Positions 27,773 through 36,393 of a stretch of DNA of 64,000 nt are shown piece by piece; the stretch's first letter is position 1, and every line of letters starts with the position of its first letter. Origin of the DNA: JBOHRN01 sp050732775 (GTDB lineage Bacteria; Gemmatimonadota; Gemmatimonadetes; Longimicrobiales; Longimicrobiaceae); NCBI GenBank assembly GCA_050732775.1, contig JBOHRN010000002.1:93095-157094 (forward strand), in the 5' to 3' direction. Both the position numbers and the translations under genes were made by a program. The notes under the pieces were generated by a model. The model was given only the letters and a program-made list of their open reading frames with translations, searched no databases and was not told the DNA's origin.

Positions 27773-28326
27773 TGAACATTTCGCCTGAGATCGCCGGGCA
27801 GATCCGGCTACTGGTCCTGGACGTGGACGGCGTGATGACCGACGGGGGCGTCTACCTGGGCGCCACCGGCGGCGGAGAGGCGGTGGAACTCAAGCGCTTC
27901 GAGATCACCGACGGGCTCGGTGTCTACCTCCTGCGCCAAGCCGGGGTGGAGTGCGCCGTGGTAACCGGACGCGAATCCGCGGCGGTCCGTGCCCGCGCCG
28001 GGGAGCTGGGTATCTCGGAGTGCCACCAGGACGCGGGAGCCCGCAAACTACCGCTGGTAGAGGGGGTTATGGGTCGGCTGGGGTTGGAGTGGTCCGGGGT
28101 GGCTTGCCTGGCCGATGACTTGGCCGACTTGCCGGTTCTGGCCCGGGTAGGGCTCCCTGCGGCCGTGGCCAACGCGGTTCCCGAAGTGCGCGCGCGCGCC
28201 CTTTGGTTGGGGCAGAAGCGAGGCGGGGAAGGGGCGGTGCGGGAGTTCGCCGAGGCGCTACTCAAGGCGCGAGGGTGCTGGGTCACCACCGTGGACGCTT
28301 ACCTCCGCTCGCGGGAGCAAGCGTGA
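27772..28326 (+). CDS. kdsC: 3-deoxy-D-manno-octulosonate 8-phosphate phosphatase KdsC
   Basis: This 184-aa HAD phosphatase removes phosphate from KDO 8-phosphate. The cap-less HAD motifs are in place: VLDVDGVMTDGGVYL (nucleophile Asp and acid Asp), VVTGRESAAVRARAGELGI, and CLADDLADLPVLARVGL. The C-terminus is about 10 residues longer than typical. GTG 27772 overlaps the kdsA stop by one base. A long open frame upstream overlaps pyrG and kdsA and is not coding. Confidence 0.93.
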   Translation: MNISPEIAGQIRLLVLDVDGVMTDGGVYLGATGGGEAVELKRFEITDGLGVYLLRQAGVECAVVTGRESAAVRARAGELGISECHQDAGARKLPLVEGVMGRLGLEWSGVACLADDLADLPVLARVGLPAAVANAVPEVRARALWLGQKRGGEGAVREFAEALLKARGCWVTTVDAYLRSREQA

Positions 28327-29321
28327 AGCGGGCGGCGGGAGTGGCGCTAGAGCCACGACCGGATGCCCTGGTGGCCGAGGGCCGCCGGGTGATCCGTATG
28401 GAGGCCAGCGCGTTGGCCGCTCTGGAGAACCGCCTGGGCGACGACTTCGCCGCAGCCGTCCGAGCCGTCCTGGCCGCCACCGGGCGGGTGATCGTCTCCG
28501 GGGTGGGCAAGTCTGGTATCATAGGCCGCAAGTTGGCGGCGACGCTCACCTCCACGGGCACGCCCGCGGCGTTCCTCCACCCGGTCGAGGCGCTGCACGG
28601 AGACCTGGGTGTGGTGGAGCGCGGAGACGTGGCCATCCTCCTCTCCAAGAGCGGGGAGTCGGACGAGTTGCACGGGCTCATCGAATACCTCAAGCGGGCC
28701 GGCGTGCGCCTCATCGCCCTCACCGGCCGCCCCGGCTCTACCCTGGCCCGGCACGCCGAGGTAGTGCTCGACTGCTCGGTGGACGAGGAGGCGTGTCCCT
28801 TGGATCTGGCCCCCACCTCGTCGACCACCGCTGCCCTGGCCCTGGGGGACGCCCTGGCGGTGGCCCTGCTCAAGGAGAGGGGGTTCGACCAGGACGACTT
28901 TGCCCGGCTCCACCCCGGTGGGGCCCTCGGCAGGCGGCTCCTCCTCCGGGTGACCGACGTGATGGTCACCGGTGACGCGGTTCCCCGCGCCAGGCCCGGA
29001 AGTACCATGCGAGAGTGCGTGGTACTGCTGGCCGAAAAGCGAGGCACGGTGGCGGTGGTCGACGAGGAGGGGGGGATCCTCGGCGTGGTCACCGCAGGCG
29101 ACCTGACCCGGTTGATGGAAAAGACCGAACAGTTCCTCTCGCTGCCGATCTCGGAGGTCATGACCCGGGCGCCAAAGACGGTCGGGTCCGGGGAGTTGGC
29201 CGCCACTGCGGTGGGGGTGATGGAGCGTCACGGAGTCATGGCGCTCCCCGTCCTCGACCAGCGGGGGCTGGTGGTGGGGATGGTGCATCTGCACGATCTG
29301 ATGCGGGCGGGGGCGGCGTGA
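28323..29321 (+). CDS. kdsD: D-arabinose 5-phosphate isomerase KdsD
   Basis: This 332-aa enzyme turns ribulose 5-phosphate into arabinose 5-phosphate, the first KDO precursor. The SIS domain (residues 20-185) has VSGVGKSGIIGRKLAATLTSTG, LHGDLGVVERGD and LSKSGESDEL. LHPGGALGRRL contains the conserved active-site His. Two CBS modules follow (residues 205-330), as in E. coli KdsD. GTG start overlaps kdsC by 4 bases. Confidence 0.95.
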   Translation: MKRAAGVALEPRPDALVAEGRRVIRMEASALAALENRLGDDFAAAVRAVLAATGRVIVSGVGKSGIIGRKLAATLTSTGTPAAFLHPVEALHGDLGVVERGDVAILLSKSGESDELHGLIEYLKRAGVRLIALTGRPGSTLARHAEVVLDCSVDEEACPLDLAPTSSTTAALALGDALAVALLKERGFDQDDFARLHPGGALGRRLLLRVTDVMVTGDAVPRARPGSTMRECVVLLAEKRGTVAVVDEEGGILGVVTAGDLTRLMEKTEQFLSLPISEVMTRAPKTVGSGELAATAVGVMERHGVMALPVLDQRGLVVGMVHLHDLMRAGAA

Positions 29322-29947
29322 TCAAGAAAGCGCTTCCCGCCCTGCTAGCCATCCTCGCCGCGTGTGGAGACACGACCTCGCCGGGAAGCGGCGAGATTCC
29401 CGAGCTTCCGGCCGACCAGATCGCTTTCGGGGTGCGCCACGTGATCACCGACGAAGGGGTGCGCAAGGCGGTACTGTTCAGCGATACCGCCTTCTTGTAC
29501 CAACAGAACTCGGAGGCCGACCTGCGCGGGGTGCGGCTCGACTTCTTCGACGCGGGGGGCGAGCCGGCGGGAGAGCTGACCTCTCGGACCGGGGTGTACG
29601 ACTGGCGCACCGGCACCATGACCGCTAGCGGGGAGGTGATCCTGATCATCCGGGACGAGAAGGGGACCGTCCGCCGCGTCGAGACCGAGGAGCTGCACTA
29701 CAGCGTGGACCAGGACCTCATTTGGAGCGAACTCCCCACCGTAATGCGGGACGGGGGCCGGGTGTACCGGGGAGAGAGTTTCGAGTCAGACGCCCGCTTC
29801 GAGAACGTGCGCGTACGCGGCGGCACCAGCGAAGAAATAGACGGTTCTGCCACCCCGCCCGCCCCGGACATTCGGCCCGGGCGCCCGGAGCCGCTCCGCC
29901 CGGAGCGTGAAATCGAGCTCCCGGAGTTACCGATGGAGCCGCAATGA
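29318..29947 (+). CDS. lptC: LPS export protein LptC, lipoprotein form
   Basis: This 209-aa periplasmic protein passes LPS from LptB2FG to LptA. The N-terminus is a lipoprotein signal with lipobox LAAC (Cys16). E. coli LptC keeps a membrane helix instead. The beta-jellyroll shows as repeating strands: LFSDTAFLYQQNSEADLRGVRLDFFD, TGVYDWRTGTMTASGEVILI, ELHYSVDQDLIWSE. A Pro-rich tail (from residue 172) follows. GTG start overlaps kdsD, and the ATGATG of lptA overlaps its stop. Confidence 0.85.
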   Translation: MIKKALPALLAILAACGDTTSPGSGEIPELPADQIAFGVRHVITDEGVRKAVLFSDTAFLYQQNSEADLRGVRLDFFDAGGEPAGELTSRTGVYDWRTGTMTASGEVILIIRDEKGTVRRVETEELHYSVDQDLIWSELPTVMRDGGRVYRGESFESDARFENVRVRGGTSEEIDGSATPPAPDIRPGRPEPLRPEREIELPELPMEPQ

Positions 29948-31311
29948 TGACCCGGCCGGGAGCTATTGCCTTCTGTTTTGCCGCGTTAGCCGTCTGGCTC
30001 CCGGCGACTCCGCTCGCTTCCCAGGTGGACGCTGGCTCGTGCCAGCTGGTGGAGAGCCGTTTTTTCGAACGGCGGGTGCAGGGCGGCGCGTCCACCGTTT
30101 ACATCTCCGGTCCCGGCACGGTGAGCTGTTCGGGCGGCGCCGAGGTACGCGCCGACAGCGCGGTGATGTACGAGCGAACGGGCGAGGTCCACCTCTTCCG
30201 CGAGGTTTTTTTCCAAGACACCGCCCGCTCGGTGGCCTCGGACCGAGCCGTGTACTACGACGCCGAGGCCCGCGTCCACGCTACCGGTAATGTGGTTTAT
30301 ACCGATCTGGAGCGCGGCTCCACGCTCAGCGGGCCGGAGCTGGAGTACTTGCGCCCGACCGAAAGCAGGCCCGCAAGCGAGGTCATCGCCAGCGGCCGTC
30401 CCCGGCTCACTCTGGTGCCCGAGCGGGAGGGCGAGGAGCCCTTCCGGGTAGACGCGGACCGGGTGCGCATAGTGGGGGGAGACCGGCTTACCGCCTCGGG
30501 CCGGGTTGAGATTTACCGTTCCGACCTGGACGCTTCGGGTGCCAGCGCGTTCTTCGACGGCGGCTCCGACTACCTGGAGCTCCAGGGAGACGCCACGGTG
30601 TCGGGCGAACGCTTCGATCTGTCCGGAGAGAGGATCGAGGCCAAGGTGCCCGAGGGCGGCGTGGAGCGGGTCACGGCCGAGCGGAACGCACGCTTGGACG
30701 GCGAGGATCTGAGGGTGGACGCAGCCGGGATCACCCTCTTCTTCGTCGAGCAGGAGCTAGCCCGCGCCGTGGCATGGGGCGAACGGCCCCTGGCCGTGGC
30801 CGAGGAGTTCCGCTTGCGAGCCGACTCACTAGACGCCCGGCTCCAGAACGAACGGCTCCGCGAGGTGGTGGCGGTGGGCCGGGCCCGGGGCGAGACCGGA
30901 GAGTTCGATCCGGAGGCCGAGGCCACGGCCGGGACCGGGGACGGCTGGTCCGACGGAGTCCCCCTAGACCGTGACTGGCTCCTGGGCGACACTATTACCG
31001 GCTACTTCGCCGAGACGGAGCCGCCCGACACCGCGGCCGCCGACAGCTCCGAGACGGTGTTGGAGCGCTTGCTCGCCAAGGGACGGGCGCGGGCCCTCCA
31101 CCAGGTGGAAGACGAGGACGACGCCACTGCCCCCCCATCCCTCAACTACCTGTCGGGCAACTCCATCGAGCTCACCTTTTCGGAGGGCGAGCTCGACACG
31201 GCCACGGTGGAGGGTATGAAGCGAGGCGCATTTCTGGAACCCGCCCCGGACGAGGAGCAGACCCAGCCGGAGGAGCCAGAAGAGCCACCCGGAGAGGAGC
31301 CGGGAAGGTGA
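29944..31311 (+). CDS. lptA: LptA/OstA-like LPS transport protein, long form
   Basis: This 455-aa secreted protein (signal peptide residues 1-25) belongs to the OstA beta-jellyroll group that bridges LPS across the periplasm. Repeated strand pairs resemble OstA (GGAEVRADSAVMYERTGEVH, RVHATGNVVYTD, DRLTASGRVEIYRSD, LQGDATVSGERFDLSG). The usual LptA is about 180 residues, so this carries at least twice the jellyroll material. It ends in an acidic Glu/Pro tail (residues 425-455). Its position between lptC and lptB supports the name. Confidence 0.8.
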   Translation: MMTRPGAIAFCFAALAVWLPATPLASQVDAGSCQLVESRFFERRVQGGASTVYISGPGTVSCSGGAEVRADSAVMYERTGEVHLFREVFFQDTARSVASDRAVYYDAEARVHATGNVVYTDLERGSTLSGPELEYLRPTESRPASEVIASGRPRLTLVPEREGEEPFRVDADRVRIVGGDRLTASGRVEIYRSDLDASGASAFFDGGSDYLELQGDATVSGERFDLSGERIEAKVPEGGVERVTAERNARLDGEDLRVDAAGITLFFVEQELARAVAWGERPLAVAEEFRLRADSLDARLQNERLREVVAVGRARGETGEFDPEAEATAGTGDGWSDGVPLDRDWLLGDTITGYFAETEPPDTAAADSSETVLERLLAKGRARALHQVEDEDDATAPPSLNYLSGNSIELTFSEGELDTATVEGMKRGAFLEPAPDEEQTQPEEPEEPPGEEPGR

Positions 31312-32495
31312 CGGCCGATTCGCCGGGCGGAGCCGAACTCTCTAGCCTCATCGTGCTACGCTCCCTGGCGGCCCACGCGGACGAGGAAGGGGTGGTGACC
31401 CCGGAGCTACTCCTGACCGCGGTGCGCGAGGAGTACCGCCGCTGGTATGGCGAAGACGGCGATGGAGACACCCCCGCCCGCTTCCCCGCGGATGAGACGG
31501 TCCGCTACCTAGAAGAGCACGTCCTCGGCCGACTCGAGACCGACGGCACCGTGGAGTGCTCGCGCGGCGCGGGAGGAGGGATCGGAGAGGTCCGGCTCGG
31601 CTCCTCCCTGCGCGAGCAGGCGGGGGCGAGCCGGGCGGGCCTGCTGGAGCAGCTCGACCGGTGCATCGAGCAAGCCCTGGAGCCGGAACCAGCGGAGCAG
31701 ACGACCGCCGCCGCCCTGAAGGGCGGCTCCACGCTGTCGGGGAAGGGTCTGGTCAAGGTGTACCGGAAAAGACGGGTGGTCAATGAGGTGGACCTCTCTC
31801 TCGGCCAGGGCGAGATCGTAGGGCTGTTGGGGCCCAACGGGGCGGGCAAGACCACCACCTTTTACATGCTGGTGGGGCTCATCGCCCCGGACGCGGGCCG
31901 CGTATTCTTCGACGGTGAAGATCTCACCCCGGTGCCGATGTACAGACGGGCCCGCCGCGGGGTGGGGTACCTGTCCCAGGAACCGTCCATCTTCCGCAAG
32001 CTCACGGTGGAGGAGAACATCCTGGCCGTGCTCGAGATGCTCGAGCTCTCCCAGCGGGAGCGGGAGCACCGGCTGGAGCGGCTCTTGAGCGAACTGGGCA
32101 TCGGGCACCTGCGCGAGGCGCGGGCGTACTCTCTCTCCGGGGGCGAGCGGCGGCGGTTGGAGATTACCCGCGCCCTGGTGGGCGACCCCAAATTCATGCT
32201 GTTGGACGAGCCGTTCGCCGGGGTGGATCCGATCGCCGTTCACGACATCCAGCAGATCGTGTCCGAACTGCGGCACCGGAAGATCGGGGTGCTGATCAGC
32301 GACCACAACGTGGAGCAGACTTTGGATATTGTGGATCGCGCCTATATTATGTACGATGGAAGGGTGCGGGTGTCGGGAAGCGTGTCCGAGTTGGTCTGGA
32401 ATGACGAGGTGGCCGAGATCTACCTCGGCCCCACACTCACCACCCGGATGCGCGCGCGCTACCCCGTCCCAACTGATAACAGGTCGCAGGTATGA
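31308..32495 (+). CDS. lptB: LPS export ATPase LptB with a 142-residue N-terminal extension
   Basis: The ABC ATPase starts at residue 143 and is complete: Walker A LLGPNGAGKTTT, Q-loop GYLSQEPSIFRKLTV, signature SLSGGERRRLE, Walker B FMLLDEPFAGVDP, switch His in ISDHNVEQTLD. LSQEPSIFRKL and the C-terminal AEIYLGP are LptB-specific. Residues 1-142 are not part of known LptB (about 240 aa): a helical, acidic segment (LSSLIVLRSLAAHADEEGV, ETVRYLEEHVLGRLE). The GTG start overlaps the lptA stop, and no ATG, GTG or TTG start lies near residue 143. The extension is therefore translated. Confidence 0.92.
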   Translation: MTADSPGGAELSSLIVLRSLAAHADEEGVVTPELLLTAVREEYRRWYGEDGDGDTPARFPADETVRYLEEHVLGRLETDGTVECSRGAGGGIGEVRLGSSLREQAGASRAGLLEQLDRCIEQALEPEPAEQTTAAALKGGSTLSGKGLVKVYRKRRVVNEVDLSLGQGEIVGLLGPNGAGKTTTFYMLVGLIAPDAGRVFFDGEDLTPVPMYRRARRGVGYLSQEPSIFRKLTVEENILAVLEMLELSQREREHRLERLLSELGIGHLREARAYSLSGGERRRLEITRALVGDPKFMLLDEPFAGVDPIAVHDIQQIVSELRHRKIGVLISDHNVEQTLDIVDRAYIMYDGRVRVSGSVSELVWNDEVAEIYLGPTLTTRMRARYPVPTDNRSQV

Positions 32496-33979
32496 AGACG
32501 GGACTCTACCAGGGCACCGCCCTAAAGCAGGAGATGAAGATCAACCCTCGCCTCTACCAGGCGATGGATCTCCTCTACATGCCGTTGCTAGACCTCCAAC
32601 AACACCTGAAGCAGGAGTTGATGAACAACCCCTTCCTCGACATGGAGGAGAGGGCCGCAGAGGAGGCAGCGGAGCCGGAGCGGGACGAACAGGAAGACGA
32701 GGAGGAGATCAATTGGGAGGAGATCCTGCTCAACGGTTTCGACACCGGCGGGCGCCGCGAGGAGTACGAGGAGCGGGAGTACTACGAACCCGTCTCCGTG
32801 GCCACCCGCGACCTTTCGGACCACCTCAGGGAACAGCTCACGCTCTTGCGCCTCTCCGAGCGGGAGCTGTTGTTGGGGGACGAACTCATCGGGAACATTG
32901 GGGAAGACGGTTATCTCACCTGTCCGCTTGAAGATGTGATCTCTTCTCTAAACCAGTTTATAGCAGAAGGGAGCGGCCAGTGGGACGAGCCGCCGTACGA
33001 GTTGGGCGAGGCCGAAAGGATGCTCGAGATCATCCAGGGTTTCGACCCCTCGGGCGTAGCCGCGCGGGACCTGCGGGAGTGCCTCCTGTTGCAACTCCGC
33101 GACGAAGCCGTACGGACGCTCGCCGCCCGTAACGGTAACAGCCAGCCGCGCCCCGAGGCCGTCGAGCAGGAACTCGCTGGCCAGCTGGCCTACCTCATCG
33201 TCCGAGACCACTTCGACCAACTCGTTAGTCACCGCTGGTCAGAGGTCTCGAAGGAGCTCTCCATCACCCCCAAGCAGGTCCAGGACGCGGCCGACGAAGT
33301 GGCCAAACTGGACCCCAAACCAGGGCTCAAGTACGCCAACCACCGCGACAACTACGTGATGCCGGACTTGGTAGTCGACAAGATCGACGGTGAGTACCTG
33401 GTCTTTCTCAACGACACCTCGCTGCCCCGGCTCAAGCTGTCGCGCGCCTACCGCGAGATCGCCTGGGACAAGAAGAAGTTCGCGGGCGAGAACAAGGAGT
33501 TCATCTCCAACAAGCTCAACTCGGCCAACTGGATGATCCAGGCCATCGAGCAGCGTCGGCAAACTATGCTCAAAGTGATGAACTTCATCGTGGACCGGCA
33601 GCGGGAGTTTTTCGAGCGAGGGGTGCAGTACCTGCGGCCGCTCACTCTGCGCGAGGTGGCCGAGGTGATCGACATGCACGAGTCCACGGTATCGCGGGTG
33701 ACCAACGAGAAGTACGTGCAGACTCCGCGCGGAGTGCTGCCACTCAAGTTTTTCTTTTCGTCCGGGCTTTCCACCACTTCGGGCGAGGACGTGTCGGCGC
33801 GCGGCATCAAAGACCAGATAGAGCGGCTGGTGGCAGCCGAGAACACGGCCGACCCCCTCACCGACCAGTCTATCGTCAACGTCCTCCAGAGGCAGGGCAT
33901 CCAGATCGCTCGCCGTACCGTGGCCAAGTACCGGGACCAACTAGGCATCCTCTCTGCCCGCATGAGAAAACGGGTTTGA
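32492..33979 (+). CDS. rpoN: RNA polymerase sigma-54 factor
   Basis: This 495-aa factor recognises -24/-12 promoters and needs an AAA+ activator. Region I is canonical (ALKQEMKINPRLYQAMDLLYM, then LKQELMNNPFLD), followed by an acidic region II. The HTH is LTLREVAEVIDMHESTVSRVTN, and the RpoN box ARRTVAKYRDQLG is near the C-terminus. Its place after lptB is shared with Proteobacteria. No activator gene is in the window. Confidence 0.97.
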   Translation: MKTGLYQGTALKQEMKINPRLYQAMDLLYMPLLDLQQHLKQELMNNPFLDMEERAAEEAAEPERDEQEDEEEINWEEILLNGFDTGGRREEYEEREYYEPVSVATRDLSDHLREQLTLLRLSERELLLGDELIGNIGEDGYLTCPLEDVISSLNQFIAEGSGQWDEPPYELGEAERMLEIIQGFDPSGVAARDLRECLLLQLRDEAVRTLAARNGNSQPRPEAVEQELAGQLAYLIVRDHFDQLVSHRWSEVSKELSITPKQVQDAADEVAKLDPKPGLKYANHRDNYVMPDLVVDKIDGEYLVFLNDTSLPRLKLSRAYREIAWDKKKFAGENKEFISNKLNSANWMIQAIEQRRQTMLKVMNFIVDRQREFFERGVQYLRPLTLREVAEVIDMHESTVSRVTNEKYVQTPRGVLPLKFFFSSGLSTTSGEDVSARGIKDQIERLVAAENTADPLTDQSIVNVLQRQGIQIARRTVAKYRDQLGILSARMRKRV

Positions 33980-34917
33980 ACGACCGAGGGCGGGTGAGGC
34001 GGAGTGACTTCGCGGTCCTGATCCCGGCCTACGACGAGGTCGAGAACGTACCCGCCCTCTTCCGGGAGCTGCGCCAGACCTTCGAACGGCACGGGCTCGA
34101 CGGCGAGGTGATCCTTGTCGATGACGGCTCCCGCGACGGTACCTACGAGGCGGCGCTCCAGGAGGCCAGTCGGTGGCGGCACGCCAAGGTGCTGCGTCAC
34201 CGCCATAACCAGGGCAAAACCGAGGCGATGCTCACTGCCGCCCGGGCCACTGACGCCAGCTACCTGATCCTTTTCGACGCAGACCTCCAGCACTCCCCGG
34301 AAGAGATCCCCCGCTTTCTGGCCGAACTGTCACAGGGGTGGGACATAGTGACCGGCCGCAAAGTCGGTAGCTACGAAAAGAGGGGAGTGAGCCGCGCCTA
34401 CAACCGGCTTTCCAGCCGGCTCTTCAGGGTGCCGGCCAGCGACCTCAACTCCATCAAGGCGTTCCGGCGCGAGGTTCTGGACGAGGTGCCGTTGCGGCAC
34501 GACTGGCACCGCTTCTTCGTGGTTCTGGCCCACGACCGTGGATTTACGGTCAGCGAGATCGGCGTGGAGCTCCTGCCTAGGCGGGCGGGACGCTCCAAGT
34601 ACACCGAACGGCGCCGGGTGTTGGTCGGGCTCGGCGACCTGGTGGTGGTTTGGTTCTACCTGAAGTTCAGCGCCAAACCGATGCAGTTTTTCGGAGGCAC
34701 TGGGCTGGCCCTGATCGTTGCTGGGCTCTTGGTGGGGCTGCTGGCGGTGGTGCTGAGAGTGGGTGGGTGGATGCCGCCGTTCGGCTACCGGCCGCTGCTC
34801 ACGCTGGTGCTGCTGCTCGAGAGCGTGGGGGTTATGCTCTTTGGTTTCGGCTTCGTGGCCGAGCTAATCGCCGTTCTTCGCTCCGAGGTGGAAGAGCTGC
34901 GGGGCCGGCAAGGTTAG
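33976..34917 (+). CDS. GT2 glycosyltransferase with C-terminal membrane helices
   Basis: This 313-aa GT-A enzyme resembles polyprenol-phosphate sugar transferases (DPMS/GtrB-like). VLIPAYDEVENV, LVDDGSRDGTYE, the DADLQHSPEEIP acid motif and TGRKVGSYEKRGVSR are in the catalytic half. Two transmembrane helices (about residues 237-258 and 272-298) close the protein. It starts at TTG 33976 overlapping the rpoN stop, or at GTG 33994; the latter has GAGGG nearby. A lipid-linked sugar for envelope glycan is likely; sugar unknown. It is convergent with greA. Confidence 0.88.
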   Translation: MNDRGRVRRSDFAVLIPAYDEVENVPALFRELRQTFERHGLDGEVILVDDGSRDGTYEAALQEASRWRHAKVLRHRHNQGKTEAMLTAARATDASYLILFDADLQHSPEEIPRFLAELSQGWDIVTGRKVGSYEKRGVSRAYNRLSSRLFRVPASDLNSIKAFRREVLDEVPLRHDWHRFFVVLAHDRGFTVSEIGVELLPRRAGRSKYTERRRVLVGLGDLVVVWFYLKFSAKPMQFFGGTGLALIVAGLLVGLLAVVLRVGGWMPPFGYRPLLTLVLLLESVGVMLFGFGFVAELIAVLRSEVEELRGRQG

Positions 34918-35391
34918 CTACTCCAACATCTCCGGCAGGGTTACCAGCTTGATGACCATCAGGCGCCGTTCGCCGCGCGGCAAGTTGATGGTGGCGGTTT
35001 GGCCGATCTTCTTGCCCAAGAGAGCGGTTCCGAGCGGAGAGGCCAGGGAGATCTGGCCGCTGTCGAAGTCGATGTCGTCCCCGAACACCAAGTCGTAAGT
35101 CTCGACGGCACCGGTGTCAGCGTCCTTCACAGTGACGCGGGAACCAAAACCCACCCGGTCCACCGGCACGCTGTCCACCTCGATGGACGATAACTCGCCC
35201 AGCCGCCTGCTCAGGTGGCCGAGCCGCGCCTCTACGAACTCCCTCCGCTCCAAGGCCGACCTGTACTCGGAGTTTTCGCGCAGATCGCCGTGCTCCACCG
35301 CCCTTCTGATGGCGCGGGGAAGGGTGACCTGGAGCTCGTGGCTGAGCCGTTCGAGCTCTCCCGAAATCTTCTCCTTGAGTTGGTCCAACAT
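34918..35391 (-). CDS. greA: Transcription elongation factor GreA
   Basis: This 157-aa factor stimulates RNA cleavage by backtracked RNA polymerase. The N-terminal coiled coil ends in EHGDLRENSEYRSALERREF, which carries the acidic tip (Asp and Glu) needed for activity. The C-terminal FKBP-like domain has SLASPLGTALLGKKIG. The length is normal. Its start lies 27 bases from a strong GC hairpin that separates it from the glycan cluster transcribed toward it. Confidence 0.95.
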   Translation of the reverse strand: MLDQLKEKISGELERLSHELQVTLPRAIRRAVEHGDLRENSEYRSALERREFVEARLGHLSRRLGELSSIEVDSVPVDRVGFGSRVTVKDADTGAVETYDLVFGDDIDFDSGQISLASPLGTALLGKKIGQTATINLPRGERRLMVIKLVTLPEMLE

Positions 35392-35418
35392 AACGGCGTG
35401 CGTGCAAGAGATACAAAG

Positions 35419-35443
35419 CCCCGGCCTCCTCGAGAGGCCGGGG
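35419..35443 (-). terminator. Intrinsic-terminator-like hairpin between the glycan cluster and greA
   Basis: A perfect 10-bp stem (35419-35428 with 35434-35443) around the loop CTCGA. On the minus strand it is followed by CTTTGTATCTC, which is only partly T-rich; on the plus strand by TGTGGTTTTC. It could terminate transcription from the flippase gene, or fold in the greA leader if greA is read from further upstream. Confidence 0.5.
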
Positions 35444-35463
35444 TGTGGTTTTCGAGATATAAT

Positions 35464-36393
35464 CTAACGGTTTACCCTCCCCCGCGCCACGCTAGGGGCG
35501 AAGAGAAGGGCGGCGGCGGCGCCCAAAATCTCAGCCAGTACCGACCAGAGCCGCGAGAGCACGGCGACCAGCGCCGCCACCCCGCCCGGTAGGTACGGTG
35601 CCAGGAGAACCGCCATCGACGCCTCGCGTACCCCCAGTCCGGCGGGCGCCACGATCACCAGGTAGCCGGCCACGAAGGCGAGGGCGTTGACCCCGGCGAG
35701 CGGAAAGATGGTGTCCGCGGAGACGGGGGTGAGCGAATTCACGAAGAGGGCGAATGCCAACCCGTACGCTACCCAGTTCACGGTAAAGAGGGCCACCAGC
35801 CAGAGCCCGTCTCCCCACCCACCCCGCCACTCCAACGGCTCCCGGCGGGCAAGCCGGCGTACCAGGGAGAGGCCCAGGTTGAGCCAACGGGGGTGGGCGA
35901 GCAGCAAGATCACCAAAAGGGCGGCAATGCGCGCTGGCCAGAGGGTGCCCTCCAACCCGAGGGACGAGGAGGGGAGCGCGAGAACCGCCACCACCGAGGC
36001 GCCCAGCAGGACGAAACCCATTTGCACGGCGAGCGAGGTGAGCAGAAGGGTGCCGGACAGGCCGGCCTCGCCCGACATCCTCGCCGCGGCCACGAACTGC
36101 CATACCTTACCCGGCAGGTAGCGGGCTAGCGAGGAGAGGAAAAAGACGCGGGCCAGGACGGGGAAGGGGACCTGCTGGCCAAAAAGCCGCAGCACCCTCC
36201 CCCACACCCACACCCCCCACCCCAGGACCACCAGCAGCAGGGCCACGCTTACCGACAGCAGGAGGGGCTCCAGCTGCCAGGAAAAGTCTTGCACCCGCCG
36301 CCAGTCTCGTATCACGGCGCGGGCCAGGAAGCCCGCGGCAAAAGCGACGAAGAGAAAGCTGGCGGTGCGCTTCCACGCCTCTTGGCCGCTCAC
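35464..36393 (-). CDS. Flippase-like membrane protein (lysylphosphatidylglycerol synthase TM family)
   Basis: This 309-aa protein has about eight predicted membrane helices and the layout of the UPF0104/LPG-synthase transmembrane family, including SSLARYLPGKVWQFVAAARM (the ARYLPGK stretch is typical) and VAPAGLGVREASMAVLLAPYLP. Members flip or translocate lipids or act beside glycosyltransferases. The GTG start overlaps the YfhO-like gene's stop by 4 bases. Taken with its neighbours, a role in moving a lipid-linked glycan is plausible but not shown. Confidence 0.82.
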   Translation of the reverse strand: MSGQEAWKRTASFLFVAFAAGFLARAVIRDWRRVQDFSWQLEPLLLSVSVALLLVVLGWGVWVWGRVLRLFGQQVPFPVLARVFFLSSLARYLPGKVWQFVAAARMSGEAGLSGTLLLTSLAVQMGFVLLGASVVAVLALPSSSLGLEGTLWPARIAALLVILLLAHPRWLNLGLSLVRRLARREPLEWRGGWGDGLWLVALFTVNWVAYGLAFALFVNSLTPVSADTIFPLAGVNALAFVAGYLVIVAPAGLGVREASMAVLLAPYLPGGVAALVAVLSRLWSVLAEILGAAAALLFAPSVARGRVNR

